A DNA stretch of 64,000 nucleotides, from NCBI GenBank assembly GCA_016716265.1, contig JADJWQ010000001.1, positions 2,790,001-2,854,000 of the forward strand, read 5' to 3'. The translations under genes and the position numbers were made by a program. This DNA is from Planctomycetota bacterium. Its GTDB lineage: Bacteria > Planctomycetota > UBA1135 > UBA2386. The notes under the pieces are model-generated. The model ran no database searches. It worked only from the letters and a program-made list of their open reading frames with translations, and was not told the DNA's origin. Below, piece by piece: positions 28,281 to 38,498 of this stretch (position 1 is the first letter of the stretch; each line of letters starts with the position of its first letter).

Positions 28281-29996
28281 ATGCACGGCTTCCGGTCCCG
28301 ACGACCGCTGGCGCCCGCCGCCGGCCTCCTCGCGTTGCTCGCGGCGCTGGGCGCGGCCGGCCCCGTCGCCGCCCAGCCCGAGCCCGAGGCGGCCTCGTCG
28401 CTGGCCGACATGCAGGCGTTCCGCGCGTGGCTGGGCGACTACTCGCGCGGCGCGATCCGGATGATGCACGAGCTGGAGATCGACCAGGCCGCGCTCGCCG
28501 ATGCCGAAGCGCGGATGGCGAAGCTCGCGGCGTGGAACGACATGAACGCCGCGAAGGCGCTGTTCGACGCGGCCGTCGTCGATCCGCGGCCGGCGGCGTC
28601 GAACACGGCGTCCGACATCCTGGAGTTCCAGTCCGAGCTGCTGCCGTGGCGCATCCGCTCGATGGCGAGGAGGCACGTGGCCGCCATGCAGGTCGACGGC
28701 CTCGACGCGTGGCTGATCGGGCTGCTGGACAACGGCAAGCTGCGCGACGCGGATGCCGACGCCGACCGCACGCGGGTCGACGCCGCGCTGCGGATCCTCG
28801 GCGCGCGCGGCAGCACCGGTGGCAAGCTCGCACTGTTGCGCGCGTCGCGCGCGATGCCGCCCAAGCTGCGCCTGCGCGCGATCGACGTGCTCAGCGAGAC
28901 GGCCGACCTCGGCCTGGTCGAGTCGTTCGTCGACATCCTGCGCGACAAGGAGTCCGAGCTGCGGATCGCCGCACTGAACGCGCTCGGCAATGCGCTCGCC
29001 GAGCACACCGACGAGACGCGCAACGACTCGATCTCCGACGACATCGCGAAGCTCCGCGACGAGACCATCGCCGCGATGCGCGAGGTGCTGGTGCGCGACA
29101 AGGTCTGGCAGGTGCGCTCGGCCGCCGCCTCGAACCTCGCCAAGCTCCGCACGCGCTTCGCGCTGCCGGCCCTGATCGACGGCTACGAGGCCGAGCTCGG
29201 CCGCCGCAAGGAGCCGTGGGCGATGGACGCGCGCCTGCACGGGCTGCTCGAGGGCCTGACCGGCCTCGGAATCCCGTTCGGCGACGCCCGGCCGTGGCGG
29301 GAGTTCTGGAAGAAGGAGGGCGCCTCGTTCCGCTTCGCGCGCGAGGGCGCGCAGCGCCAGCGCGTGACCGACTCACGCTACGAGAAGTTCTTCTCGATCG
29401 ACCTCGACTCCGACCGCGTGCTGTTCGTCGTCGACTTCTCCGGCTCGATGCGGGAGCCGGTCACGCTGCACCAGGGCACGACGTCGGCACAGGCCGGCAC
29501 GACGGCCACCAAGGCCCAGATCGTGCTCGAGGAGCTCCGGCGCATCGTGCTCGCGCTGCCCGACGGCTCGTACTTCAACGTCATCGTGTTCAGCGACGGC
29601 GTGCGGGTCTGGCGCCCCGCGCGCGGCGGCAATCCGGAGCTCGTGCGCATCGACGACGAGTCGCGCGACGACCTGCTCGGCAACTTCCTGGAGTCGATCG
29701 AGCCGCGCGGGCCGACCAACCTCTACGACGCGCTCGACACGGCGCTCGGCTTCGCCGGGCAGGGCCTGAAGGACCAGAACTACGCGCTCGGCTTCGACAC
29801 CGTCTACGTCCTCAGCGACGGCGCCCCGAGCTACGGCCGCGTGATCGACAAGGACGAGATCCGCCGCCTCGTGCGCGAGACCAACCGCCTCAAGCGCCTG
29901 ACCATCCACTGCGTCACGTTCGGCCAGAAGAACGACACCGACTTCCTCCGGCTCCTGGCCGAGGAGAACGGCGGGCGCCACATCCACGTGGAGTGA
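28281..29996 (+). CDS. Exported HEAT-repeat plus von Willebrand factor A protein
   Basis: A 571-residue protein with signal peptide to PVAAQ (about residue 32). Residues about 130-350 are alpha-helical HEAT/armadillo-like repeats (LRLRAIDVLSETADL, ELRIAALNALGNAL, WQVRSAAASNLAKL). Residues about 376-571 are a VWA domain: VLFVVDFSGSMRE gives the DxSxS of the MIDAS metal site (about 382-386), with Thr in PRGPTNLYDAL and Asp in VYVLSDGAPS completing it. VWA/HEAT fusions are frequent in planctomycetes as extracytoplasmic protein-binding factors. It precedes the secretion-like operon by 145 bases, on the same strand; a functional link is possible but unproven. Confidence 0.9.
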   Translation: MHGFRSRRPLAPAAGLLALLAALGAAGPVAAQPEPEAASSLADMQAFRAWLGDYSRGAIRMMHELEIDQAALADAEARMAKLAAWNDMNAAKALFDAAVVDPRPAASNTASDILEFQSELLPWRIRSMARRHVAAMQVDGLDAWLIGLLDNGKLRDADADADRTRVDAALRILGARGSTGGKLALLRASRAMPPKLRLRAIDVLSETADLGLVESFVDILRDKESELRIAALNALGNALAEHTDETRNDSISDDIAKLRDETIAAMREVLVRDKVWQVRSAAASNLAKLRTRFALPALIDGYEAELGRRKEPWAMDARLHGLLEGLTGLGIPFGDARPWREFWKKEGASFRFAREGAQRQRVTDSRYEKFFSIDLDSDRVLFVVDFSGSMREPVTLHQGTTSAQAGTTATKAQIVLEELRRIVLALPDGSYFNVIVFSDGVRVWRPARGGNPELVRIDDESRDDLLGNFLESIEPRGPTNLYDALDTALGFAGQGLKDQNYALGFDTVYVLSDGAPSYGRVIDKDEIRRLVRETNRLKRLTIHCVTFGQKNDTDFLRLLAEENGGRHIHVE

Positions 29997-30140
29997 CGCT
30001 GGCGGCGGAGGCGTGGCGCGCGACCCGGACCAGGGGAGTCCCGGGGCCGCGGTGGCAACGGCGGTTCAAGGTCCCGGCCCGGACGGTCGATAGGCGGCAC
30101 GGATCAAGTTCCGTCGTCGAATCCAAGCGCAAGGGCCTCC

Positions 30141-31242
<1,102 letters not shown>

Positions 31243-31262
<20 letters not shown>

Positions 31263-32346
31263 GCCCAGCGGGCACGACGGGCGCGTCCCCGGCGACGCCG
31301 TGCGCACGACCGTGCGCGGCGATCTCGCGCTGTTCCACCGCAGCCTGGCCGACCTGTGCCGCGCCAACGTCCCGCTGCCGCGCGCCCTGCGCGTGCTGCA
31401 GGCCGATCTCGAGCGCGGCCCGATGGCACGCGAGGCCACGGCGATGGCCGACGAGATCGAGCAGGGCGTGCCGCTCGCGGAGGCCTACGCGAAGCGCAAG
31501 AAGTGGTTCTCGCCGGTCTACCGCGCGCTGATCCAGGCCGGCATGTCCGGCGGCGGCGCGCTCCCCGACGTGCTCGACGAGATCGCGATCCACGCCAGCG
31601 ACCGCGCGCAGATCGTCGACCGCATGCGGCGCACGATGGCCTACCCGCTCGTCGCGACGGGCTTCGTCGTCGCGATCGGCGCGGCGATCCTGACCTTCGT
31701 CGGCTCGCCGCTGCGCGAGGCGTACGCGCTGGGCGGCAGCTTCACGCCAACCCGCGCGCCGGTGTGGCAGACCTGGGGCGGTGCCGCGATCGTCGCGCTC
31801 GCGATCCTGGGCGTCGTGGCCTTCACGTTCCTGCGGCGGCCGCTGGACGAGGGCGTCGGGCCCCGCAGCATCGGCTACAAGCTGCCGCTGATCGGCCGGC
31901 TGCGCACCTATGCGGCGAAAGCCTCGTTCGCGTCGACGATGGCCCTGCTGCTGCGGCGCGCCATTCCGTTGCCGCGCGCCCTCGCATTGACGGCGACGGC
32001 GACCGACGACCCGGGCATACGCAATCGCATCGAGCGCATGGCCAACGCCGCGGACGGCGGCAGCAGCCTGAGCGAGGCCGTCGATGCGGGCGCCCTGCTG
32101 TCGCCGAGTCTCAGCTTCTTCCTGGAAGCTGCGCACAACGAGCGGACGGCCGCCGATGCGCTCGACGACATCGCGTCGATCTACCGGCAGCGCCTCGAGC
32201 GCAGTGCCGAGCGGGTCGCGATCATCGCGGCGCCAGCCGCACAGCTCATCGTCGGCCTCGTCGTGCTCGGCTTCGCGCTCAACTACATGACGTCGGCGTT
32301 CGGCATGGTCCCGGACTTCGACTCGCTGCCCACGGCACCCCGCTGA
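31243..32346 (+). CDS. gspF: GspF/PilC-type inner-membrane secretion platform protein
   Basis: A 367-residue protein from a GTG with a strong RBS. It has two T2SSF domains: FHRSLADLCRANVPLPRALRV ... YRALIQAGMSGGGALPDVLDEI with a following transmembrane helix (YPLVATGFVVAIGAAILTFV), a second membrane helix (IVALAILGVVAFTFL), then FASTMALLLRRAIPLPRALAL ... SFFLEAAHNERTAADALDDIA and a C-terminal helix. It should couple the ATPase to pseudopilin assembly. Its start overlaps gspE by 20 bases, and 11 bases separate it from the next gene. Confidence 0.92.
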
Positions 32347-32357
32347 GGAGCCGCCCG

Positions 32358-33458
32358 ATGCTGCCGATCCAGAAGGGCTTCCTGATCCTCGCGGGCGCGC
32401 TGTTGTGGCTGTGCTGGCTGTCCCTGCGGCGCAACGGACACCAGGAGCTGCGCGCGAAGATCCTCGAGGTCGTCGGCGCCGCGGCGCGCCGCGAGCTCCC
32501 GCTCGGCCCGATCATCGAACGGATGGCGCGCACCGCCCGCGGCGACGCGCGACGCGCACTGAGCCGGCTCGCGACGCTGCTGCAGGACGGCACGCCGATC
32601 GCCCAGGCGCTCGACGAGGCCTTGCCGCCACGCACGCTGCCCGCCCACCTGCTGCGCACGCTGCAGTCGGTCGAGGGCACGTCGGGCCTGCGACACACGC
32701 TCGTCAGCCTCAGCGGCCAGCGCGGCAATGGCGGACTGCGGATCTGGGACCGGCTGTCGCTCGCGCTCGCCTACCCGTCGCTCCTCGCGGTCATGCTCGC
32801 CGGTCTGTACGTGACGACCGAATCGTTGACCGGCCAGGACGCACTCGCCGCCGGTGCCCGACAGACCGCGGACGCGAGCGGCGCCGTCGCGCAGGGCGCC
32901 GCGCTGGCATTGTGCGGGGCGCTCGCCGTCGCGCTGCTCGGCTACCTCGCAGGTAGTCGGGGTGCACTGCACGCGGCGCTCGACCGACTGATCGCGCTGC
33001 TGCCCGGCTCCCGCCGCCTCGCGGTCGAGTCCGCCGCGGGGCGGCTGCTGCGGACCGCCGCGCACCTGACCGGGTCGCGCGTCCCACTCGGCACCCTGCT
33101 GCGCCGCGCGGCGCCGGCCGCCGGCCACGTCGACCTCGAGCGCAGCGCGCTCGACGCCGCCGAGGCAGCCGACGAGGGTGAGACGCCCGAGGAGGTCTGG
33201 CACCGCACCGGCATCCCGACGCACGCCGCCGCGCTGATCGCGCTGACGACCAGCGGCGACCCGCGCCAGCTCGCGAGCCGGATGCACACCGCCGCGGCCG
33301 CCTGCGAGCGGCGCGTCGAGCGCTCGGTCGACCGGCTGGTGTCGTTGATCCAGCCGCTGGCCGTCGTGTTCTTCGGAAGCCTGATCGCGATCCACTTCGC
33401 AACGGTGTTCGCGCGCCTCGAGGCCGCGCGCGCAGCCGTGGGAGGCATGCCATGGTGA
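32358..33458 (+). CDS. Second, divergent GspF-like membrane protein
   Basis: A 366-residue product; TGAGGAG about 8 bases before the ATG. It begins with a membrane helix (FLILAGALLWLCWLSL), then a T2SSF-like domain with lower similarity (LPLGPIIERMARTARGDARRAL ... LLRTLQSVEGTSGLRHTLVSL), two central membrane helices (LALAYPSLLAVMLAGLYV; AALALCGALAVALLGYLAG), a second half (RLLRTAAHLTGSRVPLGTLLRRAA) and a last helix (LAVVFFGSLIAIHFATVF). Tandem, unequal GspF genes are unusual in textbook type II systems. Its end overlaps the next start by seven bases. Confidence 0.8.
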   Translation: MLPIQKGFLILAGALLWLCWLSLRRNGHQELRAKILEVVGAAARRELPLGPIIERMARTARGDARRALSRLATLLQDGTPIAQALDEALPPRTLPAHLLRTLQSVEGTSGLRHTLVSLSGQRGNGGLRIWDRLSLALAYPSLLAVMLAGLYVTTESLTGQDALAAGARQTADASGAVAQGAALALCGALAVALLGYLAGSRGALHAALDRLIALLPGSRRLAVESAAGRLLRTAAHLTGSRVPLGTLLRRAAPAAGHVDLERSALDAAEAADEGETPEEVWHRTGIPTHAAALIALTTSGDPRQLASRMHTAAAACERRVERSVDRLVSLIQPLAVVFFGSLIAIHFATVFARLEAARAAVGGMPW

Positions 33459-33862
33459 ACCGGACCGCCCGCTTCGCCGCGCAGCGCGGCTCGACGCTGG
33501 TCGAGTGCGCGGTGGCGACCGCGCTGCTGACCGCCCTCGCGGTCGGCGTCGGCTCGCGCAGCCAACACCGCGACCTCGCGGTGCGGCACGCGTTCGAGAC
33601 GACCGTCGCCGAGCGCGAGCTGTCGAACGTCGCCGAGCGCGAACGGCTGCAGGCCGCGACCGCGCTGAGCGCCGGGACCGTCGACCTGCCGGCGCCGGGC
33701 GCCGAGCGGCACCTCGCGTGCGCGCACCTGACACGCGCGAGCCGCCAGCTCGAGCCCGGCCTGTGGGAGCTCGAGCTGGAGCTGAGCTGGCAGCCGTCCG
33801 GCGGCACCGGGACGCGTAGCGCAGCGCGGGTCGTCCGCCTCGCCACGGAGCTGACGCGATGA
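33452..33862 (+). CDS. Minor pseudopilin-like protein (GspI-like)
   Basis: A 136-residue protein with a class III (prepilin) signal: basic leader of 13 residues ending QRG, cleavage before STLVE, Glu at mature position 5, then a hydrophobic helix (CAVATALLTALAVGVG). The remainder is a small beta-rich domain (RQLEPGLWELELELSW). Its position between the GspF genes and a GspJ-like gene, and its size, suggest the GspI role. A GTG at 33455 is an alternative start. It overlaps the next gene by four bases (ATGA). Confidence 0.75.
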   Translation: MVNRTARFAAQRGSTLVECAVATALLTALAVGVGSRSQHRDLAVRHAFETTVAERELSNVAERERLQAATALSAGTVDLPAPGAERHLACAHLTRASRQLEPGLWELELELSWQPSGGTGTRSAARVVRLATELTR

Positions 33863-34386
33863 GCCGCGCACCAAACCGGCGCCGCTGCGGCGGCTTCACG
33901 CTCGTCGAGGTGATGACGGCCTGTGCCATCACCAGCGTGCTCGCGCTCGCCGCGGTCACCGTGGGCCAGCGTTCGCAGCGGGACGCCGACCGCACGCGCG
34001 CGGACGTCGCCGAGCTGCAGCACGTGCAGCGCGCGACCGAGCGCCTGACCGACGACCTGCGCGCGTGCCACGCGGCCGAGCTGGTCGACGGCGCGCTGAC
34101 GCTCGCACCGCTGGCCGTCGCCTCGACGACGGGCGCCGCGGCGCGGCCGGTGCGCTGGGCGGTCGACGCGAGCGGCGAGCTCGTCCGCAGCGCACCGACC
34201 GAAGCCGATGCGCGCTTCCGGATCTCGATCGATTCCCTGCAGCTGCTGCGCTCGGCGGGGCTCGTCCACGTCGGCCTGCGCATGAAGCCGCGCGGCGATC
34301 GCGCGGCGGCCGCGGACGACGGCGCGCTCGCGCGCCGCACGCTGTGGATCGACGTCGCGCCGCGTTGCGCGGGGGAGGACCGATGA
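33859..34386 (+). CDS. Pseudopilin-like protein (GspJ-like)
   Basis: A 175-residue protein with a textbook prepilin motif: leader ending RRCGG, cleavage before FTLVEVMTA, Glu5 present, hydrophobic helix to about residue 35. The globular part is about 130 residues (RATERLTDDLRACHAAEL; FRISIDSLQLLRSAGLVHVGL), matching the size and strand pattern of GspJ. Translationally coupled by ATGA on both sides. It needs a prepilin peptidase, which is not in the window. Confidence 0.8.
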   Translation: MSRAPNRRRCGGFTLVEVMTACAITSVLALAAVTVGQRSQRDADRTRADVAELQHVQRATERLTDDLRACHAAELVDGALTLAPLAVASTTGAAARPVRWAVDASGELVRSAPTEADARFRISIDSLQLLRSAGLVHVGLRMKPRGDRAAAADDGALARRTLWIDVAPRCAGEDR

Positions 34387-34868
34387 CGCGCCACCCGACC
34401 GGGACCGACCGCGGCTCGGCGCTGCTGATCGTGCTGGTTCTGATCGTGCTGGCGACGACCGCCACCGTGACGATCGCGACGCGCGGCGAGGACGTCACGC
34501 GCACGACCGCGCTGGCGGGCGCCCGCGAGCGCGCGTTCGCCGCGGCCGAGGCGGGGCTCGAGACCGCGCGCCACCGGCTGCGCCTCGACCCGCTGTGGAC
34601 CGGCGGCCGCGAGACGATCGACGGCTGCGAGGTGACGATCGGGATCGAGCGGAGCTCGCCCGGCACGTGGCTCGCGCACAGCACGGCGGCGCTGCCGGGC
34701 TCCGCGGTGATCGGCCCCGGCGTATGCGCTCGGGTCGACGCAACGCTCGCCGCGACCGTATCGCTGCCGCGCGTTGTCGCCTGGTCGGTGCCGGGGCGCA
34801 CCCCCTCGCCGGCAGCCCATCGGCCTGCCGACGAGGGTGCCGGCGTCACCGCCACGCCGGGGCGCTGA
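34383..34868 (+). CDS. Prepilin-like protein lacking Glu5 (GspK/PilX-like)
   Basis: A 161-residue protein, last of the operon. Leader ends TDRG, then SALLIVLVLIVLATTATV; the residue at mature position 5 is Ile, not Glu. Absence of Glu5 is a known property of the tip pseudopilin GspK and of some PilX proteins. GspK is usually about 300 residues, so this is short for it. The helix continues as RERAFAAAEAGLETARHRL, the AEAG pattern common in PilX/GspK N-terminal regions. The last 40 residues are low-complexity Pro/Ala. Confidence 0.7.
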   Translation: MTRHPTGTDRGSALLIVLVLIVLATTATVTIATRGEDVTRTTALAGARERAFAAAEAGLETARHRLRLDPLWTGGRETIDGCEVTIGIERSSPGTWLAHSTAALPGSAVIGPGVCARVDATLAATVSLPRVVAWSVPGRTPSPAAHRPADEGAGVTATPGR

Positions 34869-34886
34869 GCCGCGGGGCGGGCAGGC

Positions 34887-35486
34887 TCACAGCTTCTTCG
34901 CGTTCTCGGCGAGGTAGCTGGCGACGCCCTCGGCGCTCGCCTTCATGCCCTTCTTGCCCTTGCTCCAGTTGGCCGGGCAGACCTCGCCGTGCTCCTGGTG
35001 GAAGCTCAGCGCGTCGACCATGCGGATCGCCTCCTCGACATTGCGGCCGAGCGGCAGGTCGTTGACGAGCTGGTGACGCACCAAGCCGTTCTCGTCGATC
35101 AGGAACAGGCCGCGGTAGGCGACCGCGCCATCGCCCGTCAGCACGTCGTAGTCGGCGGCGATGCTCTTGGTCAGGTCGGCGACCAGCGGGTACCGGATCT
35201 CGCCGATGCCACCGTTCTCGACCTTCGTCTTGCGCCACGCGTGGTGCGTGAAGTGCGAGTCGACGGAGACACCGATCACCTCGGTGTTGCGCTCCTTGAA
35301 CGAGGCGAGGTGGTTGTCGAAGGCGATGATCTCCGACGGGCACACGAACGTGAAGTCGAGCGGATAGAAGTACAGGACGACCTTCTTGCCGCGGAACTGG
35401 GAGAGGGTCAGCTCCTTGAAGCTGCCGTCCGGCATCACGGCCTGGGCCTTGAAGTCCGGGGCCTGCTTGCCAACGAGGACTGCCAT
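34887..35486 (-). CDS. Typical 2-Cys peroxiredoxin (AhpC/Prx1 type)
   Basis: A 199-residue thiol peroxidase. Peroxidatic Cys49 in YPLDFTFVCPSE and resolving Cys170 in EHGEVCPANW define the typical 2-Cys class; VSVDSHFTHHAWRK and GLFLIDENGLVRHQLVNDLPLGRN are family hallmarks. The ATG at 35486 gives the standard MAVLVGKQAPDF start. Cytoplasmic, reducing H2O2 and organic peroxides with thioredoxin or AhpF/AhpD as electron donor. It converges on the pseudopilin operon with only 18 bases between stops. Confidence 0.97.
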   Translation of the reverse strand: MAVLVGKQAPDFKAQAVMPDGSFKELTLSQFRGKKVVLYFYPLDFTFVCPSEIIAFDNHLASFKERNTEVIGVSVDSHFTHHAWRKTKVENGGIGEIRYPLVADLTKSIAADYDVLTGDGAVAYRGLFLIDENGLVRHQLVNDLPLGRNVEEAIRMVDALSFHQEHGEVCPANWSKGKKGMKASAEGVASYLAENAKKL

Positions 35487-35762
35487 GCGTCTTGCTTCCC
35501 TGTTTGTGGGGGGCTTCGGGAGGGGGCCCGACCGGCGGTCGGGCGCGCGGATGCGAAGCGTCCGGTATAGAGCTTCGCGCAGCGCGGACAAGACGTGCGC
35601 GAGGATGCCTCCGGTGATCCGCGCAGCCGGGCGGCGCGATCACCGGAACGGATTGGCGACGCGCGCGCAGGCGTGTCCCGGGCCCGGGTCGCCCGACACT
35701 CCCGACCCGGACGGGTCGCCCCGGGGCGCCGCGACGGAGCACTGGGGGTCAGCGCACTCGGG

Positions 35763-36983
35763 TCAGGGCACCAGCGCGCACGCGTCCAGCGCACCGCGCC
35801 ACGACTGCTCGTCGGCCTTCGCGACGGACTGGTTCGATCGCCCGAGCAGCTCGCTGACACCGGGCGAGTACAGCTCGAGGTCGCGGAGCCGCAGTTGGAT
35901 GCGCGGCGCCTGGAACGCCATCATCCACTGCATCGGCTCCAGCCGCGAGTCGAAGCACAGGTCGTAGAGCTCCGGGTAGTGCCGCTCGAACAGCGCCTCG
36001 TGGTGCACGTTGACGAGCACATCCACGCCGCTGACCTGCTCGACGTTCAGCTTGCGGTCCTTGAAGCCGCCGCCGCTCTTCATCCAGTCGCCGGCACCGC
36101 TGCTCTTGTCCTTCCAACCCACCTTGTGCGAGGCCTTGTCGCCCTTGATCGTGGTCGTGCCGATGCGCTTCGCGCCGAGCACCATGTTGAAGTAGCACTG
36201 CAGCAGCCGCGTCGGGCTCGACTTGAACCCCGAGTGTGCATCCACATTGGTACCGCAGAACTGCAGGAAGCGCGCGCACATGTCGAACACGACGATGCCG
36301 GGCTCGCCGCTGATCTTCGCGACGTCACTGTGGATGCCGGGGAAGTGCACCCAGGCCGTCTTCGTCGACGTGCCGCTCGCGACGCTGAGCGTGCCCTGGT
36401 TCTTCGGATAGAACGCCCTCCGCCGCTCGCCGGTCGCGAGGATGCCGACGAAGTTGCGGACGTTGGGATACAGGATGCTGCCCTGCTTCTCCTTGTCCGC
36501 CGAGGCGCCCGCGACCGGGTCGACCGCGAAGATGTTGATCGGCACCGACGCCATGCCGAGCGTCCCGTCGCGCCAGATCTCGCTCGCCTGCCGGATGCAT
36601 GTCACCGCCCCACGGCTCCAGCCGATCATGTTGATCGCCGTCGGCGTGCGGCCGGTGGCCTTCAGGTACTTCAGCACCTCGAGCAGGTTCTGGACGTTCT
36701 GCTGGACGCCCGAACCGAGCGCCGAGTGCAGCAGCCCCTTGCCGAAGGTCGTCCCCGAGTCCCGTTGGACCATCGAGCCGCTGTTCTGGTCGAACTGGAG
36801 CAACCCGCGATTGACTGGATCGAGCTTCGATCCGACGCCCTCGGTGATGAGCCAGTTGACGAAGCGGCCACCCGGGTCCGCTGCCGCGTGCAGATTGCCG
36901 AAGCAGTTGACGATCTCGAGCTTTTCGTAGCTCTTGGTGGACGACCCACCCGTGCCGTGGTTGTAGACGGTCAGAACTGGCAT
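35763..36983 (-). CDS. Serine alpha/beta-hydrolase with GWSRGA elbow (DUF2235/Tle1-like)
   Basis: A 406-residue protein without signal peptide. MPVLTVYNHGTGGS carries an oxyanion-type first strand; nucleophile Ser123 lies in INMIGWSRGAVTC; the probable acid is Asp155 in IFAVDPVAG, and the base His218 in VHFPGIHSDVAKI. This spacing and the G-W/F-S-R-G-A elbow are characteristic of DUF2235 and Tle1-type phospholipase effectors; DUF5621 of Legionella is a similar layout. The C-terminal 150 residues have no obvious match. No immunity gene or VgrG/PAAR is adjacent, so an effector role is only a possibility; an intracellular lipase is the alternative. Divergent from the next gene. Confidence 0.72.
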   Translation of the reverse strand: MPVLTVYNHGTGGSSTKSYEKLEIVNCFGNLHAAADPGGRFVNWLITEGVGSKLDPVNRGLLQFDQNSGSMVQRDSGTTFGKGLLHSALGSGVQQNVQNLLEVLKYLKATGRTPTAINMIGWSRGAVTCIRQASEIWRDGTLGMASVPINIFAVDPVAGASADKEKQGSILYPNVRNFVGILATGERRRAFYPKNQGTLSVASGTSTKTAWVHFPGIHSDVAKISGEPGIVVFDMCARFLQFCGTNVDAHSGFKSSPTRLLQCYFNMVLGAKRIGTTTIKGDKASHKVGWKDKSSGAGDWMKSGGGFKDRKLNVEQVSGVDVLVNVHHEALFERHYPELYDLCFDSRLEPMQWMMAFQAPRIQLRLRDLELYSPGVSELLGRSNQSVAKADEQSWRGALDACALVP

Positions 36984-37103
36984 GACGTGTCCGTGTGAGC
37001 GATCGGGCCGAGTCGAGCGGTCGGGATGGTAGACGACGACGACGCGGCCCGTCGACGCCCCCTCGGATCGCTGGCGCCGTGGATCGCGGCTACGCTCGTC
37101 CCC
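36984..37103. promoter_or_regulatory. Divergent promoter region
   Basis: The 120 bases separating the start codons of the serine hydrolase (leftward) and the next secreted protein (rightward) must contain both promoters. No clear consensus boxes or operator palindrome is visible by eye. Confidence 0.35.
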
Positions 37104-38498
37104 ATGCGCCTGTTCGTGGCGGGCTCTCTGCTGGTCGCGACCGGCCTGGCGCCTGCGCAGACCTTCGTCGTCGACGCGGCGAACGGACCGGGCACCCATT
37201 TCACGAGCATCGTCGCCGCGGTCGCGGCGGTCCCCGACGGAGCGACACTGCTGGTCCGGATGGGCACCTACCGGCCGTTCGTCGTCGACGGCAAAGGGCT
37301 GTCGATCCTCGCCGTTCCAGGGGTCCGCGTCGCTGGCTCGACCGCCGTGCGGAATACGGCGCTCGCCCAGCGGACGCTCGTCTCGGGGATCGACTTCTCG
37401 ACCACCACGGCGGGCGTCGGCGCGGTCCTGCAGGTGCAGGACTGCAGCGGGCCGGTCGTCCTCCAGCGGATCACGACACCGGCCTGGCTGCCGGCCGAGC
37501 CGTCGCTGGCCGCGCTGTGGTATCACCCGCGCGGTCTGGTCGCACAACGCTGCGATCGGCTCGCGCTACGCTCGTGCGCGATCCGGGCCGTCGCGCTGAC
37601 GGACTGCTCCAGCGTCGTCGAGTCGTGTGCGTTCCGGGGTGCGGACGCCGCCCCGACCCCCGGACTGTTCGCGCCGTCCACCGCGGCGCTGAGCGTCGGC
37701 GGTGGCCGTGCGGAGGTCGTCGGCGCCACGTCGCTCGTCGGCGGCGATGGTCTGCCGGGCTCCAACGACGCGCCTGCGCTCGCGCTCGTCCAGGCCGACG
37801 TGGCACTGCGCTCGGGCGCGCTCCGCTCGGGCAGCGGCGCGGGCGCGACCCCGGGCTGGGCGGCCGTCGTCGCTGCGGGTCAGCTGCGGGTCGATCCGTC
37901 GGTGCAGGTCACCGCCGGCATCGCGCAGGCGGTCGGCGTCCAGCAGCCGGGCGCCCCGGTCGCCGCGTCGCTCGGCGTCCCGAACCTGCCGTCGCTCGTC
38001 GGGGTGTGCGTCGTGTGGCAGGCGCTGAGCGCAGGGACGGCGGGCGCACTTTTCTGGAAAAGCCAGAACCGCTTGCCCGACTGCGCCACCAGCGCCGAGG
38101 CCCTCCTGCCCGCGATCCTCCGAAGGAGCCTCGATGCCCGCTCTCCGTGTCCCGCTCGCCGTGTGTCTCGCGACGACCGCCGCGGTCGCCCAATACCAGC
38201 GACCGCCCGTGGTCTCGCAGAACCCGGCGGTCACCCGCCAGGACAACATCGTCACGACCTACGCGGACCTGCCAATCAGCCCGCTGCAGAACGTCGTGAA
38301 GAGCGCGCTGGTCAGCAACGTCTACACCGGCGTGCTGAACCACCGCCTTGGACGCTACGAGGTGTGGTTCCGCGATCCGACGACCGGCCAGCAGTCGCTG
38401 ATCGCCGAGCTGCCGACGCCGCCCGGCGCGACCTGCGCCGTCGAGCGGCCGGGCACCCTCGAAGTGTGGATGGCGATCCCCAACAGCCGGATCGGTGA
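37104..38498 (+). CDS. Exported protein with pectate-lyase-like start; no stop before the next gene
   Basis: Signal peptide to LAPAQ (about residue 18), then TFVVDAANGPGTHFTSIVAAVAAVPDGATLLVRMGTY, the opening of many secreted parallel beta-helix proteins, and short strands (VVLQRITTP, LALRSCAIR, VVESCAFRGAD). The sensible protein ends around residue 320 (SLVGVCVVWQALSAGTAGALFW), a form of the recurrent C-terminal module. No stop follows: the frame stays open 365 bases into the next gene, whose RBS and start lie inside it, and the last 120 residues are Arg-rich nonsense. Either the stop was lost by a small deletion or the end is mis-assembled. The true product is probably about 310-345 residues. 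Confidence 0.6.
   Translation: MRLFVAGSLLVATGLAPAQTFVVDAANGPGTHFTSIVAAVAAVPDGATLLVRMGTYRPFVVDGKGLSILAVPGVRVAGSTAVRNTALAQRTLVSGIDFSTTTAGVGAVLQVQDCSGPVVLQRITTPAWLPAEPSLAALWYHPRGLVAQRCDRLALRSCAIRAVALTDCSSVVESCAFRGADAAPTPGLFAPSTAALSVGGGRAEVVGATSLVGGDGLPGSNDAPALALVQADVALRSGALRSGSGAGATPGWAAVVAAGQLRVDPSVQVTAGIAQAVGVQQPGAPVAASLGVPNLPSLVGVCVVWQALSAGTAGALFWKSQNRLPDCATSAEALLPAILRRSLDARSPCPARRVSRDDRRGRPIPATARGLAEPGGHPPGQHRHDLRGPANQPAAERREERAGQQRLHRRAEPPPWTLRGVVPRSDDRPAVADRRAADAARRDLRRRAAGHPRSVDGDPQQPDR
38123..38128 (+). promoter_or_regulatory. Ribosome binding site of the cytochrome/propeller gene
   Basis: AAGGAG five bases before the ATG at 38134. It shows that the next gene really starts here, inside the open frame of the previous one. 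Confidence 0.65.

Noticed and set aside
38049..38062. CTTTTC-TG-GAAAAG palindrome as a terminator
   Set aside because: Loop of only two bases, no T-run, and it lies within an open reading frame before a gene on the same strand.
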